DNA from: Shimwellia blattae DSM 4481 = NBRC 105725
Lineage (GTDB): Bacteria; Pseudomonadota; Gammaproteobacteria; Enterobacterales; Enterobacteriaceae
Direction: 5' to 3'
Assembly (NCBI RefSeq): GCF_000262305.1
Contig: NC_017910.1
Coordinates: 3,720,001-3,784,000 of the forward strand
Length of the DNA: 64,000 nt
Positions within the stretch are counted from its first letter, which is position 1. The number at the start of each line of letters is the position of its first letter. The translations under genes were made by a program, and so were the position numbers. This document shows positions 9,327 to 17,496 of the stretch, in pieces. Under the pieces are notes generated by a model. That model saw nothing but the letters and a program-made list of their open reading frames with translations, was not told the origin of the DNA and did not search any database.

Positions 9327-9902
9327 GTGCAACGCGAAGAAACATTAGAGCTTGCTCTGCAAGTCCTTGAGCATCAAGGGATTGCGAATACAACGCTGGA
9401 GATGGTGGCCCGGGAAGCAGATCTGCCACGAGACGAAATACGCCGCTTCTGGCCAGATACTGAAGCCCTGCTGTATGACGCACTGCGTTACCACAGCCAG
9501 CAAATCGAAGCCTGGCGGCGCCAGGTTTTTTATGATGAAAACCTCAGCGCCCACAGTAAACTCCTGGCCCGCTATGAGGGGCTCACGAACAGTGTGCGCA
9601 ATCAGCGCTACCCCGGTTGCCTGTTTGTGGCGGCCTGTAGCTTTTTCCCGGATGCCGCACACCCGATCCATCAACTGGCTAATCAGCAAAAACGGGCCGC
9701 ATGGGAGTTTACCCACTCGCTGTTAACCCAGCTGGAGGTCGACGACCCGGCCATGGTGGCTGAGCAGATGGAGCTGGTGCTGGAAGGCTGTCTGAGCCGC
9801 CTGCTGGTCAAACGCAGCCAGGCAGACGTCGACACCGCCCGCCATCTGGCCGAGGATATTTTGCGCTTTGCCTGCTGCCGCACCGCTGGCGCCCTGGGGT
9901 GA
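9327..9902 (+). CDS. yjdC: TetR-family regulator YjdC
   Basis: Predicted DNA-binding repressor. 191 residues; N-terminal TetR-type helix-turn-helix (about 5-50: LALQVLEHQGIANTTLEMV...) and a C-terminal ligand-binding region with cysteines. Lies 50 nt after dsbD, probably in the same transcript as in E. coli, where it is next to pheU. Here about 10 kb of accessory DNA separates it from pheU. Confidence 0.9.
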   Translation: MQREETLELALQVLEHQGIANTTLEMVAREADLPRDEIRRFWPDTEALLYDALRYHSQQIEAWRRQVFYDENLSAHSKLLARYEGLTNSVRNQRYPGCLFVAACSFFPDAAHPIHQLANQQKRAAWEFTHSLLTQLEVDDPAMVAEQMELVLEGCLSRLLVKRSQADVDTARHLAEDILRFACCRTAGALG

Positions 9903-10234
9903 TCCCTGCCTGCGGATACAGCCCCCTTTCCTGCGGTAACGCACTGCCGTTACCGCAAGATCCTCCCCCGGAATAATTGTGACTTCCCTCTCATTTCCCC
10001 GCCCTTTGCCACAGCGCATTTTATTCTTCATACAAATTATGTGACGCAGATTTGAAAACGATAAAACCATTTAAAATCAACAACATAAAATAACTTATGC
10101 TATTTTATTTTGATAAATATCAAAATTAATCCCCTCCCCATACATTCGCTGTATACCCTAAAAGCAAAACGAATTATTGCTTTTTTTTGTTCCTGATAGG
10201 CTCAGATAAATAAAATCAACGAGTGAGTTTATTT
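9903..10234. promoter_or_regulatory. AT-rich intergenic control region with two dyads
   Basis: No gene seen. A stem-loop lies at 9932-9957 (arms TGCGGTAACG / CGTTACCGCA, 6-nt loop, no T-run). A 20-bp inverted repeat at 10107-10126 has arms ATTTTGATA / TATCAAAAT around AA. Its core TGATAAATATCA (10111-10122) shares the pattern TGAT-N4-ATCA with a dyad before the LysR gene (13728-13739). Likely the operator/promoter zone of the operon that starts at 10235. The composition changes sharply from GC-rich yjdC to AT-rich here, marking the left edge of the accessory region. Confidence 0.5.
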
Positions 10235-11035
10235 ATGAGCTTCCTAAAATCAAACCAGGCACTTTGTGTACTGATTGTTGCGGCTGGTGTCATTACTGCA
10301 ATATCAGAATCTATCGGTGTTATTCGAGTAACCGCGTTTGGTGTTAAATTCAGTTTATTACCGATGCTCTACGCCGTTATTATTGGTGTGTTAGCTACGC
10401 CGGATCTGGCGGGTAAACTTTTTAAGCCGCTGGGCAAGGTACTTAACCACGACACAATAAAAATCACCGGTAATGTTGTTATGATTTCGTTATTACCGCT
10501 GGGTGTTAAATATGGCACATTAGTAGGCCCTAATGTTGCAGAAGTGATCAAAGCCGGCCCGGCACTGGTTCTGCAGGAGCTGGGAAACTTAGGTTCAGTA
10601 ATTATCGCCATGCCGCTGGCTATTTTACTCGGTATGCGCAGGGAAGCCGTTGGTGCCTGCTCCAGTATTTCCCGTGAACCCTCACTGGGGGTAATTGGTG
10701 AGAAATACGGTATTAATAGCCCGGAAGGGACTGGCGTGCTCGGCACCTATATTGTCGGTAGCGTTATTGGTACGGTATTTTTCGGTATTATCAGCCCGAT
10801 TGGTCTTAACTTCGGCCTGCATCCGCTGGCGCTGGCTGTGGCCTGTGGCCTGGGCTCCGGGAGCATGATGGCTGCCGCCTCTGCCTCTCTGGCTAACGCC
10901 GTACCGGACATGTCAGGGCAGATTCTGGCCTTCGCCGCCACCAGTAATATGCTGGCCGCCGTAACGGGTATGTACGCCCTGATTTTCCTCGCCCTACCGC
11001 TGAGCAACTTCATCTATAAACTTCTGCGTAAATAA
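10235..11035 (+). CDS. DUF3100-type inner-membrane protein
   Basis: I recognise this as the DUF3100 family, integral membrane proteins of unknown function often next to M20 amidohydrolases. About 266 residues, mostly hydrophobic with eight or so membrane segments and a conserved-looking GSGSMMAAASASLAN loop. I prefer the ATG at 10235 (MSFLKSNQALCVL), with GAGTGAG upstream, over the in-frame GTG at 10223. First of three co-directional genes with short gaps (15 and 17 nt). Likely a transport component for the substrate or product of the hydrolase; this is inference from context. Confidence 0.7.
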   Translation: MSFLKSNQALCVLIVAAGVITAISESIGVIRVTAFGVKFSLLPMLYAVIIGVLATPDLAGKLFKPLGKVLNHDTIKITGNVVMISLLPLGVKYGTLVGPNVAEVIKAGPALVLQELGNLGSVIIAMPLAILLGMRREAVGACSSISREPSLGVIGEKYGINSPEGTGVLGTYIVGSVIGTVFFGIISPIGLNFGLHPLALAVACGLGSGSMMAAASASLANAVPDMSGQILAFAATSNMLAAVTGMYALIFLALPLSNFIYKLLRK

Positions 11036-11050
11036 CGGCAGGTGAATACT

Positions 11051-11509
11051 ATGAATATCAAAACATTTTCTGATAACACTAAAATTATTATTCCCTGTAT
11101 TGCTCTGGTGCTTGTTGCGCAGGCAGTAGGTAAGGGAATGTCAGCCTGGGAAGCACTGCCCGGCGCACTGGTCATGTTTGTAATTATTATCGCGTCATTA
11201 CAGATAAAAGACTGGCTGCCTAAATTACCGCTTCCTGCTTTTGCCTGGGCCACGCTGCTGGCGTTATTACTCAGCATGCCATATTCCCCGGTGGGCCCGG
11301 TATTTATGAAGCTGACCGATAAAATTGATTTTTTGTCCACCACGACGCCGCTATTAGCCTTCGCCGGATTATCCGTAGGTAATAGTCTGGATAAACTGAA
11401 ATCGTTAAGCTGGAAAATTGTCATTATCTCTCTGGTGGTATTTACCAGCGCATTCTTTGGCGCTGCGCTTGTTGCCCAGACCATCCTGAAATTCCAGCAT
11501 ATTATTTAA
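11051..11509 (+). CDS. Small multi-pass membrane protein, partner of DUF3100 protein
   Basis: 152 residues with four or five hydrophobic segments; no enzyme motif seen. Start ATG at 11051 with CAGGTG ribosome site; an in-frame GTG lies 9 nt upstream. It sits between the DUF3100 gene and the amidohydrolase in one operon, suggesting a two-protein membrane carrier, a layout like CidA/CidB but with no sequence resemblance I can see. Function unknown. Confidence 0.6.
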   Translation: MNIKTFSDNTKIIIPCIALVLVAQAVGKGMSAWEALPGALVMFVIIIASLQIKDWLPKLPLPAFAWATLLALLLSMPYSPVGPVFMKLTDKIDFLSTTTPLLAFAGLSVGNSLDKLKSLSWKIVIISLVVFTSAFFGAALVAQTILKFQHII

Positions 11510-11526
11510 GAAATTCGGAGTACCAA

Positions 11527-12699
11527 ATGAAAGATTATACCTTATCAGATAAGTTAAAATATCTTGAAGATTTTAGTAAACAGGTTCGCCATCATTTGCA
11601 TACCATTCCGGAGGCATCCGGGGTGGAATATAAAACATCCGAATACTGCAAAAAAATGATGCAATCCTTTGGCTACAAGATTGTGGAATACCCGGGCTAT
11701 ACCGGTTTCCATGCGGATCTGGATATCGATCCGCAGATGAAAAGGATCGCCTTCCGTGCCGATATGGACGGGCTGGAAATGCCGGACATGACAGACACGG
11801 ACTATAAATCAGTCCATGACAATATGGCCCATAACTGCGGCCATGACTCCCACATGACAGTCGCGCTGACCGCTGCGCGCTTCCTGGCTGAGCACCCTGA
11901 AGAGCTGCGCTTCAATGTGCGCTTTATCTTCCAGATGGCGGAAGAGGATATGCGCGTGCCGGGGGCAGAGACCATGGTCGCCGGGGGCTGTGTGAACGGG
12001 GTGGATGAAATCTATGCCCTGCATAATGATGCCTCGCTGGAAGTGGGCTCCATTAACGTTAACGACAATATTATGTCATCCTGGGGGGCCGCCTGGACGC
12101 TGGACGTTAACGGGGTTTCCGCCCACGGCTCCACCCCGCAGAAAGGCCGGGACGCGATCCGCGAAGTGGTGCGTATTATTGACGACCTCGACTATATCGT
12201 CGCCAAAAAGACCAACCCGTTCAGCCCGGCAGTCTTTGGCTGCGGCATGATACACGGCGGCACCGTGCCGAATGCTATCCCGGACTATGTCCAGGCCCGT
12301 GGGACAATCCGCTCCATGGATGAAGAGACAGATACCATTCTGAAAAACAGCCTGACCTCCATCATGGCCGAAAGCGCATTACGCGGCTTTAAAACCAATA
12401 TGGTCTGCACCGGTTATCCTGCGGTGATTAACCATAAATATGCTTATCAGCGTATTGTTGACAGCGCTTCCGGTGTTCTGACCCGCATCAATAAGACCTG
12501 CAAACCCATGACCGGGAGTGAAGACTTCAGCTATATGATCAACGCGGTGCCGGAGAAGAAAGGCGCGCTGTTCTTCCTGGCCAGCGGCTGTGCGGAAAAA
12601 GGGATTAATAACTACCTGCACTCAAACCCTTATTATCTTGATGACGACTGCCTGCTGATTGGTGCCCAGATTTTCGTTAACCTGGCCACCCATGCCTGA
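11527..12699 (+). CDS. M20-family amidohydrolase / metallopeptidase
   Basis: Cytoplasmic dinuclear-metal hydrolase of the M20D type (relatives: hippurate hydrolase, IAA-amino-acid hydrolase, AbgA/B), which cleaves N-acyl amino acids or similar amides. 390 residues. Metal/catalytic motifs: RADMDGLEMPD (about 79-89), HNCGHDSHM (about 101-109), MAEED (about 139-143), and a late GSEDFSY motif. No signal peptide. Third gene of the operon, followed by a strong terminator. The true substrate cannot be read from sequence. Confidence 0.85.
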   Translation: MKDYTLSDKLKYLEDFSKQVRHHLHTIPEASGVEYKTSEYCKKMMQSFGYKIVEYPGYTGFHADLDIDPQMKRIAFRADMDGLEMPDMTDTDYKSVHDNMAHNCGHDSHMTVALTAARFLAEHPEELRFNVRFIFQMAEEDMRVPGAETMVAGGCVNGVDEIYALHNDASLEVGSINVNDNIMSSWGAAWTLDVNGVSAHGSTPQKGRDAIREVVRIIDDLDYIVAKKTNPFSPAVFGCGMIHGGTVPNAIPDYVQARGTIRSMDEETDTILKNSLTSIMAESALRGFKTNMVCTGYPAVINHKYAYQRIVDSASGVLTRINKTCKPMTGSEDFSYMINAVPEKKGALFFLASGCAEKGINNYLHSNPYYLDDDCLLIGAQIFVNLATHA

Positions 12700-12700
12700 T

Positions 12701-12736
12701 AAAAAAAGGATGCATCTTAACGGATGCATCCTTTTT
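12701..12736. terminator. Bidirectional terminator between amidohydrolase and LysR genes
   Basis: Perfect arms AAAAAGGATGCATC / GATGCATCCTTTTT around TTAACG, with A-run and T-run on either side. Serves both convergent genes. Confidence 0.9.
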
Positions 12737-12749
12737 GACTTCCCCGCGA

Positions 12750-13664
12750 CTATTTTCCCCATGCGCTTACTGAGCAGCGGTCTTTAATAATCGCCATAAA
12801 TTTATCCAGCAGATCGGAAGAGATGCTTTTCTTCTCCCAGACAAAATAATAGTCGGCAACCGGCATTTTTTCTTCTATGGCTATTTCATGCAGGGACAGT
12901 TTTTTATTTCTCCCCTCACCCATCGGGCTGGCCAGCACGGTCACATAATTAGCACAGGTCACCAGGTTAAGAATAGATGAGATGGAATCTGTTCTTATTG
13001 CGGAATCAACATCAATACCATGATCTTTCAGGAAGGTGTTCAGATTATAGTAATAGCCAAGGCTCGTTTCCGGTAATACCCATTTTGCGGATTTCAGCTC
13101 AGCAATGCTCTTCACGCGGGCGAAGGGGTTCAGCGCAGATGAGAACACTGAAAACCGGCTCTGGAAGAGCTTTTCAGCACTGTATTCGTAGGGCAGCTCA
13201 TCGTTTAAGAGTGTGCCTATCGCGCAGTCGATATCACCGGTGCTCAGCAGCGGCAGCAGGCTCGATAACTGCCCTTCATAGATATGCACGGCCACATTCT
13301 GGTTATTCTTCTTAAACTCGTTAATCACTTCCGGGAAAATGGTGTACCCCACCAGTGATGAATACCCCAGCGAGAATTTCTGATTATCCTTCCCGAACTC
13401 TTTGCGGATTTCAGAAATGGACTTCTGCATGCCGTTTATGTAACTCAGAACCCGGCTGTGAAAAATATTCCCGGCACGGTTAAGAAATACGCCGGAGTTC
13501 GTCCGGTCAAACAGCGGCATCCCCATATAAATTTCAAGCTCTTTGATGATTCTGGTTACCGAGGGCTGGGTCATATTTAATTTTTTTGAGGCGTTCATTA
13601 TCCCGCCGCACCTTGCCACCTCCAGAAAAACCAGCAAACTTTTATTTTTGGGTAAATCATTCAT
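12750..13664 (-). CDS. LysR-family regulator of the amidohydrolase cassette
   Basis: LysR-type transcriptional regulator, 304 residues from MNDLPKNKSLLVFLEV (GGTGAG ribosome site 6 nt upstream; open frame continues 7 codons further). N-terminal winged helix with NASKKLNMTQPSVTRIIKELE (helix-turn-helix) and the LysR substrate-binding fold. Convergent with the operon and separated only by a terminator, so the operon is its probable target. A dyad of the same pattern lies before both (10111-10122 and 13728-13739). Confidence 0.85.
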   Translation of the reverse strand: MNDLPKNKSLLVFLEVARCGGIMNASKKLNMTQPSVTRIIKELEIYMGMPLFDRTNSGVFLNRAGNIFHSRVLSYINGMQKSISEIRKEFGKDNQKFSLGYSSLVGYTIFPEVINEFKKNNQNVAVHIYEGQLSSLLPLLSTGDIDCAIGTLLNDELPYEYSAEKLFQSRFSVFSSALNPFARVKSIAELKSAKWVLPETSLGYYYNLNTFLKDHGIDVDSAIRTDSISSILNLVTCANYVTVLASPMGEGRNKKLSLHEIAIEEKMPVADYYFVWEKKSISSDLLDKFMAIIKDRCSVSAWGK

Positions 13665-13726
13665 ATTCTCACCAGAGGACAACATTTATATAACGGTGAT
13701 TATAAAAAATATCTATCTGAGAGAAA

Positions 13727-13740
13727 GTGATCCCTATCAC
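13727..13740. promoter_or_regulatory. Candidate operator dyad upstream of LysR gene
   Basis: GTGAT-CCCT-ATCAC, 14 bp, 63 nt before the LysR start. Its TGAT-N4-ATCA core is shared with the dyad upstream of the amidohydrolase operon, suggesting autoregulation. Only eight fixed bases, so weak by itself. Confidence 0.35.
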
Positions 13741-14003
13741 CCTGACCAGGCGATATTTTAACGGATAATTTAAATAAAACTTAAAATCAGTCAGATAGCG
13801 AGAATTTTTAGAAAAATTACTAATTTCAGATAAAATAAAATGATAAATAATTGTTATTTATTTAGCGGTATTACGTTTGAAAAATACCATGGCGGGATAG
13901 AAAATCCGAAAAAGAGCCCCTATCCTCTCCATCGCCGGGGCAGCACCACCACTGCGGCCACTTTTCCCGCAACCTGGCGCAAAATCGAGCAAACAGTCAT
14001 TTT

Positions 14004-14230
14004 TCACAGAAATACCGTTGACGCCTCAGGACGATTCAGGTTTAACCCAGTCATACCGAGCTCCATAGTCCGCTGAATAATGGAAATTTTTTCCTGTGCT
14101 GTACGACACCACCACTTAGGCCCTGATACCACTTCATCCATATTATTATTCTGACTGGTGTTCAACATAGTTAAAAACTATCTCTTATTTTAAGAGGGAA
14201 AGGTGTCTGGTGATCTATGGGGTCAGTCTA
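14004..14230 (-). mobile_element. Remnant of an IS2-type (IS3-family) element
   Basis: The minus strand from 14230 begins TAGACTGACCCCATAGATC, resembling the recalled IS2 terminal repeat (TAGACTGGCCCCCTGAATC). About 60 nt further an ATG at 14168 opens a 54-codon fragment containing GPKWWCRTAQEKISIIQ and MELGMTG, which aligns with the N-terminus of IS2-type OrfA (...[22 protein letters not shown]). The similarity stops after about 41 residues and the frame closes at 14004. No orfB or second end is seen, so this is a truncated relic. Basis: direct reading plus remembered IS2 sequence. Confidence 0.7.
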
Positions 14231-14327
14231 AATACCATAACAATGATTCCCTCATAAAAGTATAACTTGTGAGCAATAGCCAGTTACTGGCGATAATAAA
14301 AAAACATTCCAGTTTTGCATGAACTTT

Positions 14328-14637
14328 TTACTTTTTGAGATAAAATAATAACTGTTCACCTTCGTCATAAGTAAGTATCTCATTTCCAATATGCTCCAGA
14401 ATATACATATCTAATTTTACGCTCTGAAGTCTGGTTAGATTTCCCTAAAAGAATAAAAAAGAGAACACAAACACAATAAAATGGAAATGAATTGAAGGTA
14501 ATCACCAATACCCTGGAGCAATATCCATTCGGTTGTAGATTTACATCACAGGCTTTTCCAGCACTTATTCATTCTTTTTCAATAAATCCTGATAAATTTT
14601 CTGAGATTATTATAGGCATGCACTTTAATTTCTCCAT
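14328..14637 (-). pseudogene. Decayed ORF of unknown family
   Basis: An ATG at 14637 opens MEKLKCMPIIISENLSGF, hits a stop after about 21 codons, and the same frame goes on with SAGKACDVNLQPNGYCS. A different frame then carries a plausible C-terminus (LDMYILEHIGNEILTYD ... LLFYLKK) to a stop at 14328. This pattern fits a small gene broken by a nonsense codon and a frameshift. It lies just downstream of the immunity genes on the same strand, so it may be a dead third cargo or immunity gene; this last point is inference. The rest of 13.7-14.7 kb shows no gene. Confidence 0.35.
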
Positions 14638-14711
14638 TTAACCATGAAGTTAATATACCTCTTCATTGTGTTTATTATTGAAGGTAGAATTAGTTATCTG
14701 CAATAATTTAT

Positions 14712-15257
14712 CTAATTCCTCTCACTTTCAGAACCGTTATCGATCATGCTCACATGACCGTTTTCATATTTAAAACGAGATCCATCATCAAAGGCAATAA
14801 CTGCATTTTTTTGTCCCCAGGATACCCATTTTATCGGCGCATCATAATCAGCAGGTGGGTAAAATTCATTTGAGACCACAACATTATCATCAGAAAAATC
14901 AAATATCCTATATGCTCTGTATCGATACAAATCACCATATTTAGGATCAGTGGTTATATATTGTGGCGTGTTGAAGTCATAATAAACAACAAATTTACTC
15001 ATGCCTCCCGTTTTTTTATCGTCAGAATAAAACCACCCATCTTGATCCCATCCAATCTGACTGCTGTCATTTTTAAATATTTCCACTCCATTCAATAAAA
15101 CGCGTGACTGCTTATCTTTTTCTTCTTTTCCCCAAATATATTTTATTTTATCTGGTGTTGTGGTAAAACACTTTGTTGAGTTCGCTGGACATTTTTCAAA
15201 TGCATATGATGCGAAAGAGACCATCACTAAGAATACTACAATAGTACGAAAAATCAT
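14712..15257 (-). CDS. Second putative T6SS immunity protein, periplasmic
   Basis: 181 residues: signal peptide MIFRTIVVFLVMVSFASYAFE (about 1-20) followed by a small globular domain with no family I know. It is a clear paralog of the preceding gene product: both share KDKQSR, QYITTDPKYGDLYR, VVISNEFYPPADYDAP-like and KWVSWGQKN segments. It carries an extra Cys-containing insert after the signal peptide (CPANSTKCF). Its ATG overlaps the TAA of the upstream gene (TAATG). Periplasmic location matches an effector that attacks the wall. AT-rich codon use unlike the core genome. The immunity function is inferred from position and duplication. Confidence 0.65.
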   Translation of the reverse strand: MIFRTIVVFLVMVSFASYAFEKCPANSTKCFTTTPDKIKYIWGKEEKDKQSRVLLNGVEIFKNDSSQIGWDQDGWFYSDDKKTGGMSKFVVYYDFNTPQYITTDPKYGDLYRYRAYRIFDFSDDNVVVSNEFYPPADYDAPIKWVSWGQKNAVIAFDDGSRFKYENGHVSMIDNGSESERN

Positions 15258-15787
15258 TATTTTTCACCTCCATTTATTTTCTCTATACCTTTATCGATCA
15301 TACTCACATTGCCTTTTTCATATTTGAACCGAGATCCATCACCAAAGGCAATAACTACGTTCTTTTGTCCCCAGGATACCCATTTTATCGGCGCATCATA
15401 ATCCGCAGGTGGATAAAATTCATTTGATATCACAACTTTTTCCCCCGAGAAGTCAAATAACCGATATGCTTTATGTCGGTACAAATCTCCATACTTAGGA
15501 TCGGTTGTTATATATTGTTTGGTGTTGAATTTATAATAAACGATCAACTTGCTTATATTGTTTTTCTTATCCAAAACGCGTCCATCACCGATAACATTCT
15601 CACCGATTTGGTAACTATCTATTTTAAAAACCTCTGTTCCATTAAGTAATATTCGCGATTGTTTATCTTTTACTCCTTGCCCCCAAATATATTCCAGTTT
15701 GCCTAGAGTTGTGGTAGAGCATTTTTCAAATGCATATGACGCGGAAGATACTATCACTAAGAATACTACAATAGTACGAAAAATCAT
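15257..15787 (-). CDS. First putative T6SS immunity protein, periplasmic
   Basis: 176 residues from MIFRTIVVFLVIVSSASYAFE at 15787; the frame is open upstream but only inside the effector gene. Signal peptide, then a domain with EYIWGQGVKDKQSRILLNG and NEFYPPADYDAPIKWVSWG. The start codon shares one base with the effector stop (TAATG), which favours coupled translation so that immunity is made with the toxin. Gene order effector-then-immunity is standard for T6SS pairs. No named family recognised; proposed to bind and block the LysM/lysozyme-like effector in the periplasm. Confidence 0.7.
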   Translation of the reverse strand: MIFRTIVVFLVIVSSASYAFEKCSTTTLGKLEYIWGQGVKDKQSRILLNGTEVFKIDSYQIGENVIGDGRVLDKKNNISKLIVYYKFNTKQYITTDPKYGDLYRHKAYRLFDFSGEKVVISNEFYPPADYDAPIKWVSWGQKNVVIAFGDGSRFKYEKGNVSMIDKGIEKINGGEK

Positions 15788-17496
15788 TACGCTGTATCTC
15801 CCTTTATCTTTTCTATTACGTTTTCTAAACTGCCTGATTCTTGTTTTTCTGTGAATTCTATCTTGGGGCAATAAAAATTTTCAAGGTTAATACTTTTATC
15901 AATGTAATAGGATAACCACATCCGATGTCCTTTTATATAACTACCGTTATTATCTGGAATGTTTGTATACCAAGCAGCCTTTTTCGCCCCAACCTGCGCC
16001 ACCAGTAATTTATGCGCACTTTCTTCCGTTATGGTTTTTCTGATAAAGCGTTTCGCATCACCCAGCCCCAGATGATGAGTCAGATAAAATATTTTGGCTT
16101 TCTCCGCATCATTTAACGTATCCACGTTATAACCCGCATCCCGTAGCTTCGCGAGATTATACAGCCCGTAATCTACTGCCGCCATAATGATAAACTCCGG
16201 CTCAAAGCGCAGATTAAGCCATGCCTGAAGCGCTTTTGTCGCATGGGGTGGGTAAGGCGTTATCCCTCTGAGCAACCGATTATCGATAATCTGTTGTTTT
16301 GTCCACCAGGTATCCGGCGCTATCTCAAACATCGGCAAGATGATTTGCCGATGGGTTTTAGGATGATATTCAATATTATTCAGTACATCCCGCTTTGGCT
16401 TATCTGCCAGTACGCCTCTTTCTCTGGCCTTCTGATTCAGATAAGTTCCTGCGCGGAAGGTTTCATCAAGCCAGGTGACATTTAAAAACTGCGTCATACC
16501 TGCAGCTGAACTGGCATAAATAACTACTCCTTCGGCTGATTCGCCCCGTTGCTCTTTTAATGCCTTCGCGGCTTTGGTTTTCCCCCGGCTTATTGCCACT
16601 GAATCTTTATTCCACACCCCTTTTATCTGGGCGGATTCAGCATTAATGACGGCAGCGATGCTTTGCGGAATAATGCCACTGCGCTCTGATGCCGCTATAA
16701 TCTGATCCCAGTAATTCAGATTGCGTCCTAAATGAAGATCATATTGGTTCGGACAGGTATGATTTATCTGAATAACCGGATTACCCCTGCTGTCTCTTCC
16801 GCTAACAACAGTATTGACTGGGTGCTTATCAAGATCAATGCGGCCTGCACGGTCTTTGATGGGTTCAGTCACGCCCTTTATCCGAACTTTCGGGCTGGTC
16901 AGTCTGATGTCATTTTTTCCCTCTGACGGCGTAAATTTCGCCACCTCCCTGGCACCATGTGCGCCATTGACGAAAACGCGGGTCTCCTCTGCTTTCGCCA
17001 TAACATAATCCTGAATGTTACCCAGTTCATCTGTCACCGATTCAAACACTTCGCCCGCCGCCGACTCGATTCTGACCTTCAACTTTTGCAGCGGTTTTTC
17101 TATCAAATCTTCAAAGGCAAAAGAAAGCAAACATGAAGTATCAGCCTGTGCTGCCAGTCTTGCGACCTCCACCTGACTCAAGCGGTACTGTCGAACAGGT
17201 AGTTTGAGCACCTGTCCCGGAAAAATAAGCGACGAACTGCGGAGATGATTAAACTTTGCCAGTTCTTTAACGGTGCAACCATGCTCCTGCGCTATTTCAC
17301 TGAGCGAATCACCAAACTGTACAGTTACTTCGGTTACTGACGGGTTGGGTAATACGGTACAGTCCAGCGTCATTGGCTTTTCTTTGGGATCAACTACACA
17401 GCGCCATTCAGCCGACCAGCCCAGCAGACCATCAAATTTACGGGGCATCACATCTGCTTCCGGAAATATCGGTAAATAATGATCTTCTCTTGCCAT
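15787..17496 (-). CDS. LysM + lysozyme/transglycosylase-like T6SS effector
   Basis: 569 residues. Regions in order: a short N-terminal stretch (1-50) with no known motif, a LysM peptidoglycan-binding domain (about 56-100, VTVQFGDSLSEIAQEHGC ... GQVLKLP), a middle region (110-240), and a lytic-transglycosylase-like domain (about 255-480). Its VINAES motif (Glu287 the likely catalytic acid) and SSAAGMTQF (329-337) match the E-S and AGxMQF signatures of that fold. No signal peptide, as expected for cargo delivered by T6SS. Starts as TAATG overlap with vgrG and is followed by two immunity candidates. Probably cleaves peptidoglycan in rival cells. Confidence 0.75.
   Translation of the reverse strand: MAREDHYLPIFPEADVMPRKFDGLLGWSAEWRCVVDPKEKPMTLDCTVLPNPSVTEVTVQFGDSLSEIAQEHGCTVKELAKFNHLRSSSLIFPGQVLKLPVRQYRLSQVEVARLAAQADTSCLLSFAFEDLIEKPLQKLKVRIESAAGEVFESVTDELGNIQDYVMAKAEETRVFVNGAHGAREVAKFTPSEGKNDIRLTSPKVRIKGVTEPIKDRAGRIDLDKHPVNTVVSGRDSRGNPVIQINHTCPNQYDLHLGRNLNYWDQIIAASERSGIIPQSIAAVINAESAQIKGVWNKDSVAISRGKTKAAKALKEQRGESAEGVVIYASSAAGMTQFLNVTWLDETFRAGTYLNQKARERGVLADKPKRDVLNNIEYHPKTHRQIILPMFEIAPDTWWTKQQIIDNRLLRGITPYPPHATKALQAWLNLRFEPEFIIMAAVDYGLYNLAKLRDAGYNVDTLNDAEKAKIFYLTHHLGLGDAKRFIRKTITEESAHKLLVAQVGAKKAAWYTNIPDNNGSYIKGHRMWLSYYIDKSINLENFYCPKIEFTEKQESGSLENVIEKIKGDTA

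Noticed and set aside
13840..14076. 78-codon plus-strand ORF between LysR and the T6SS genes
   Set aside because: No ribosome site and overlaps the IS2-type relic antisense; composition unlike protein.
15788..15871. 28-codon upstream extension of the first immunity gene (MPQDRIHRKTRIRQ...)
   Set aside because: Lies inside the effector gene and would hide the signal peptide; the TAATG start is preferred.
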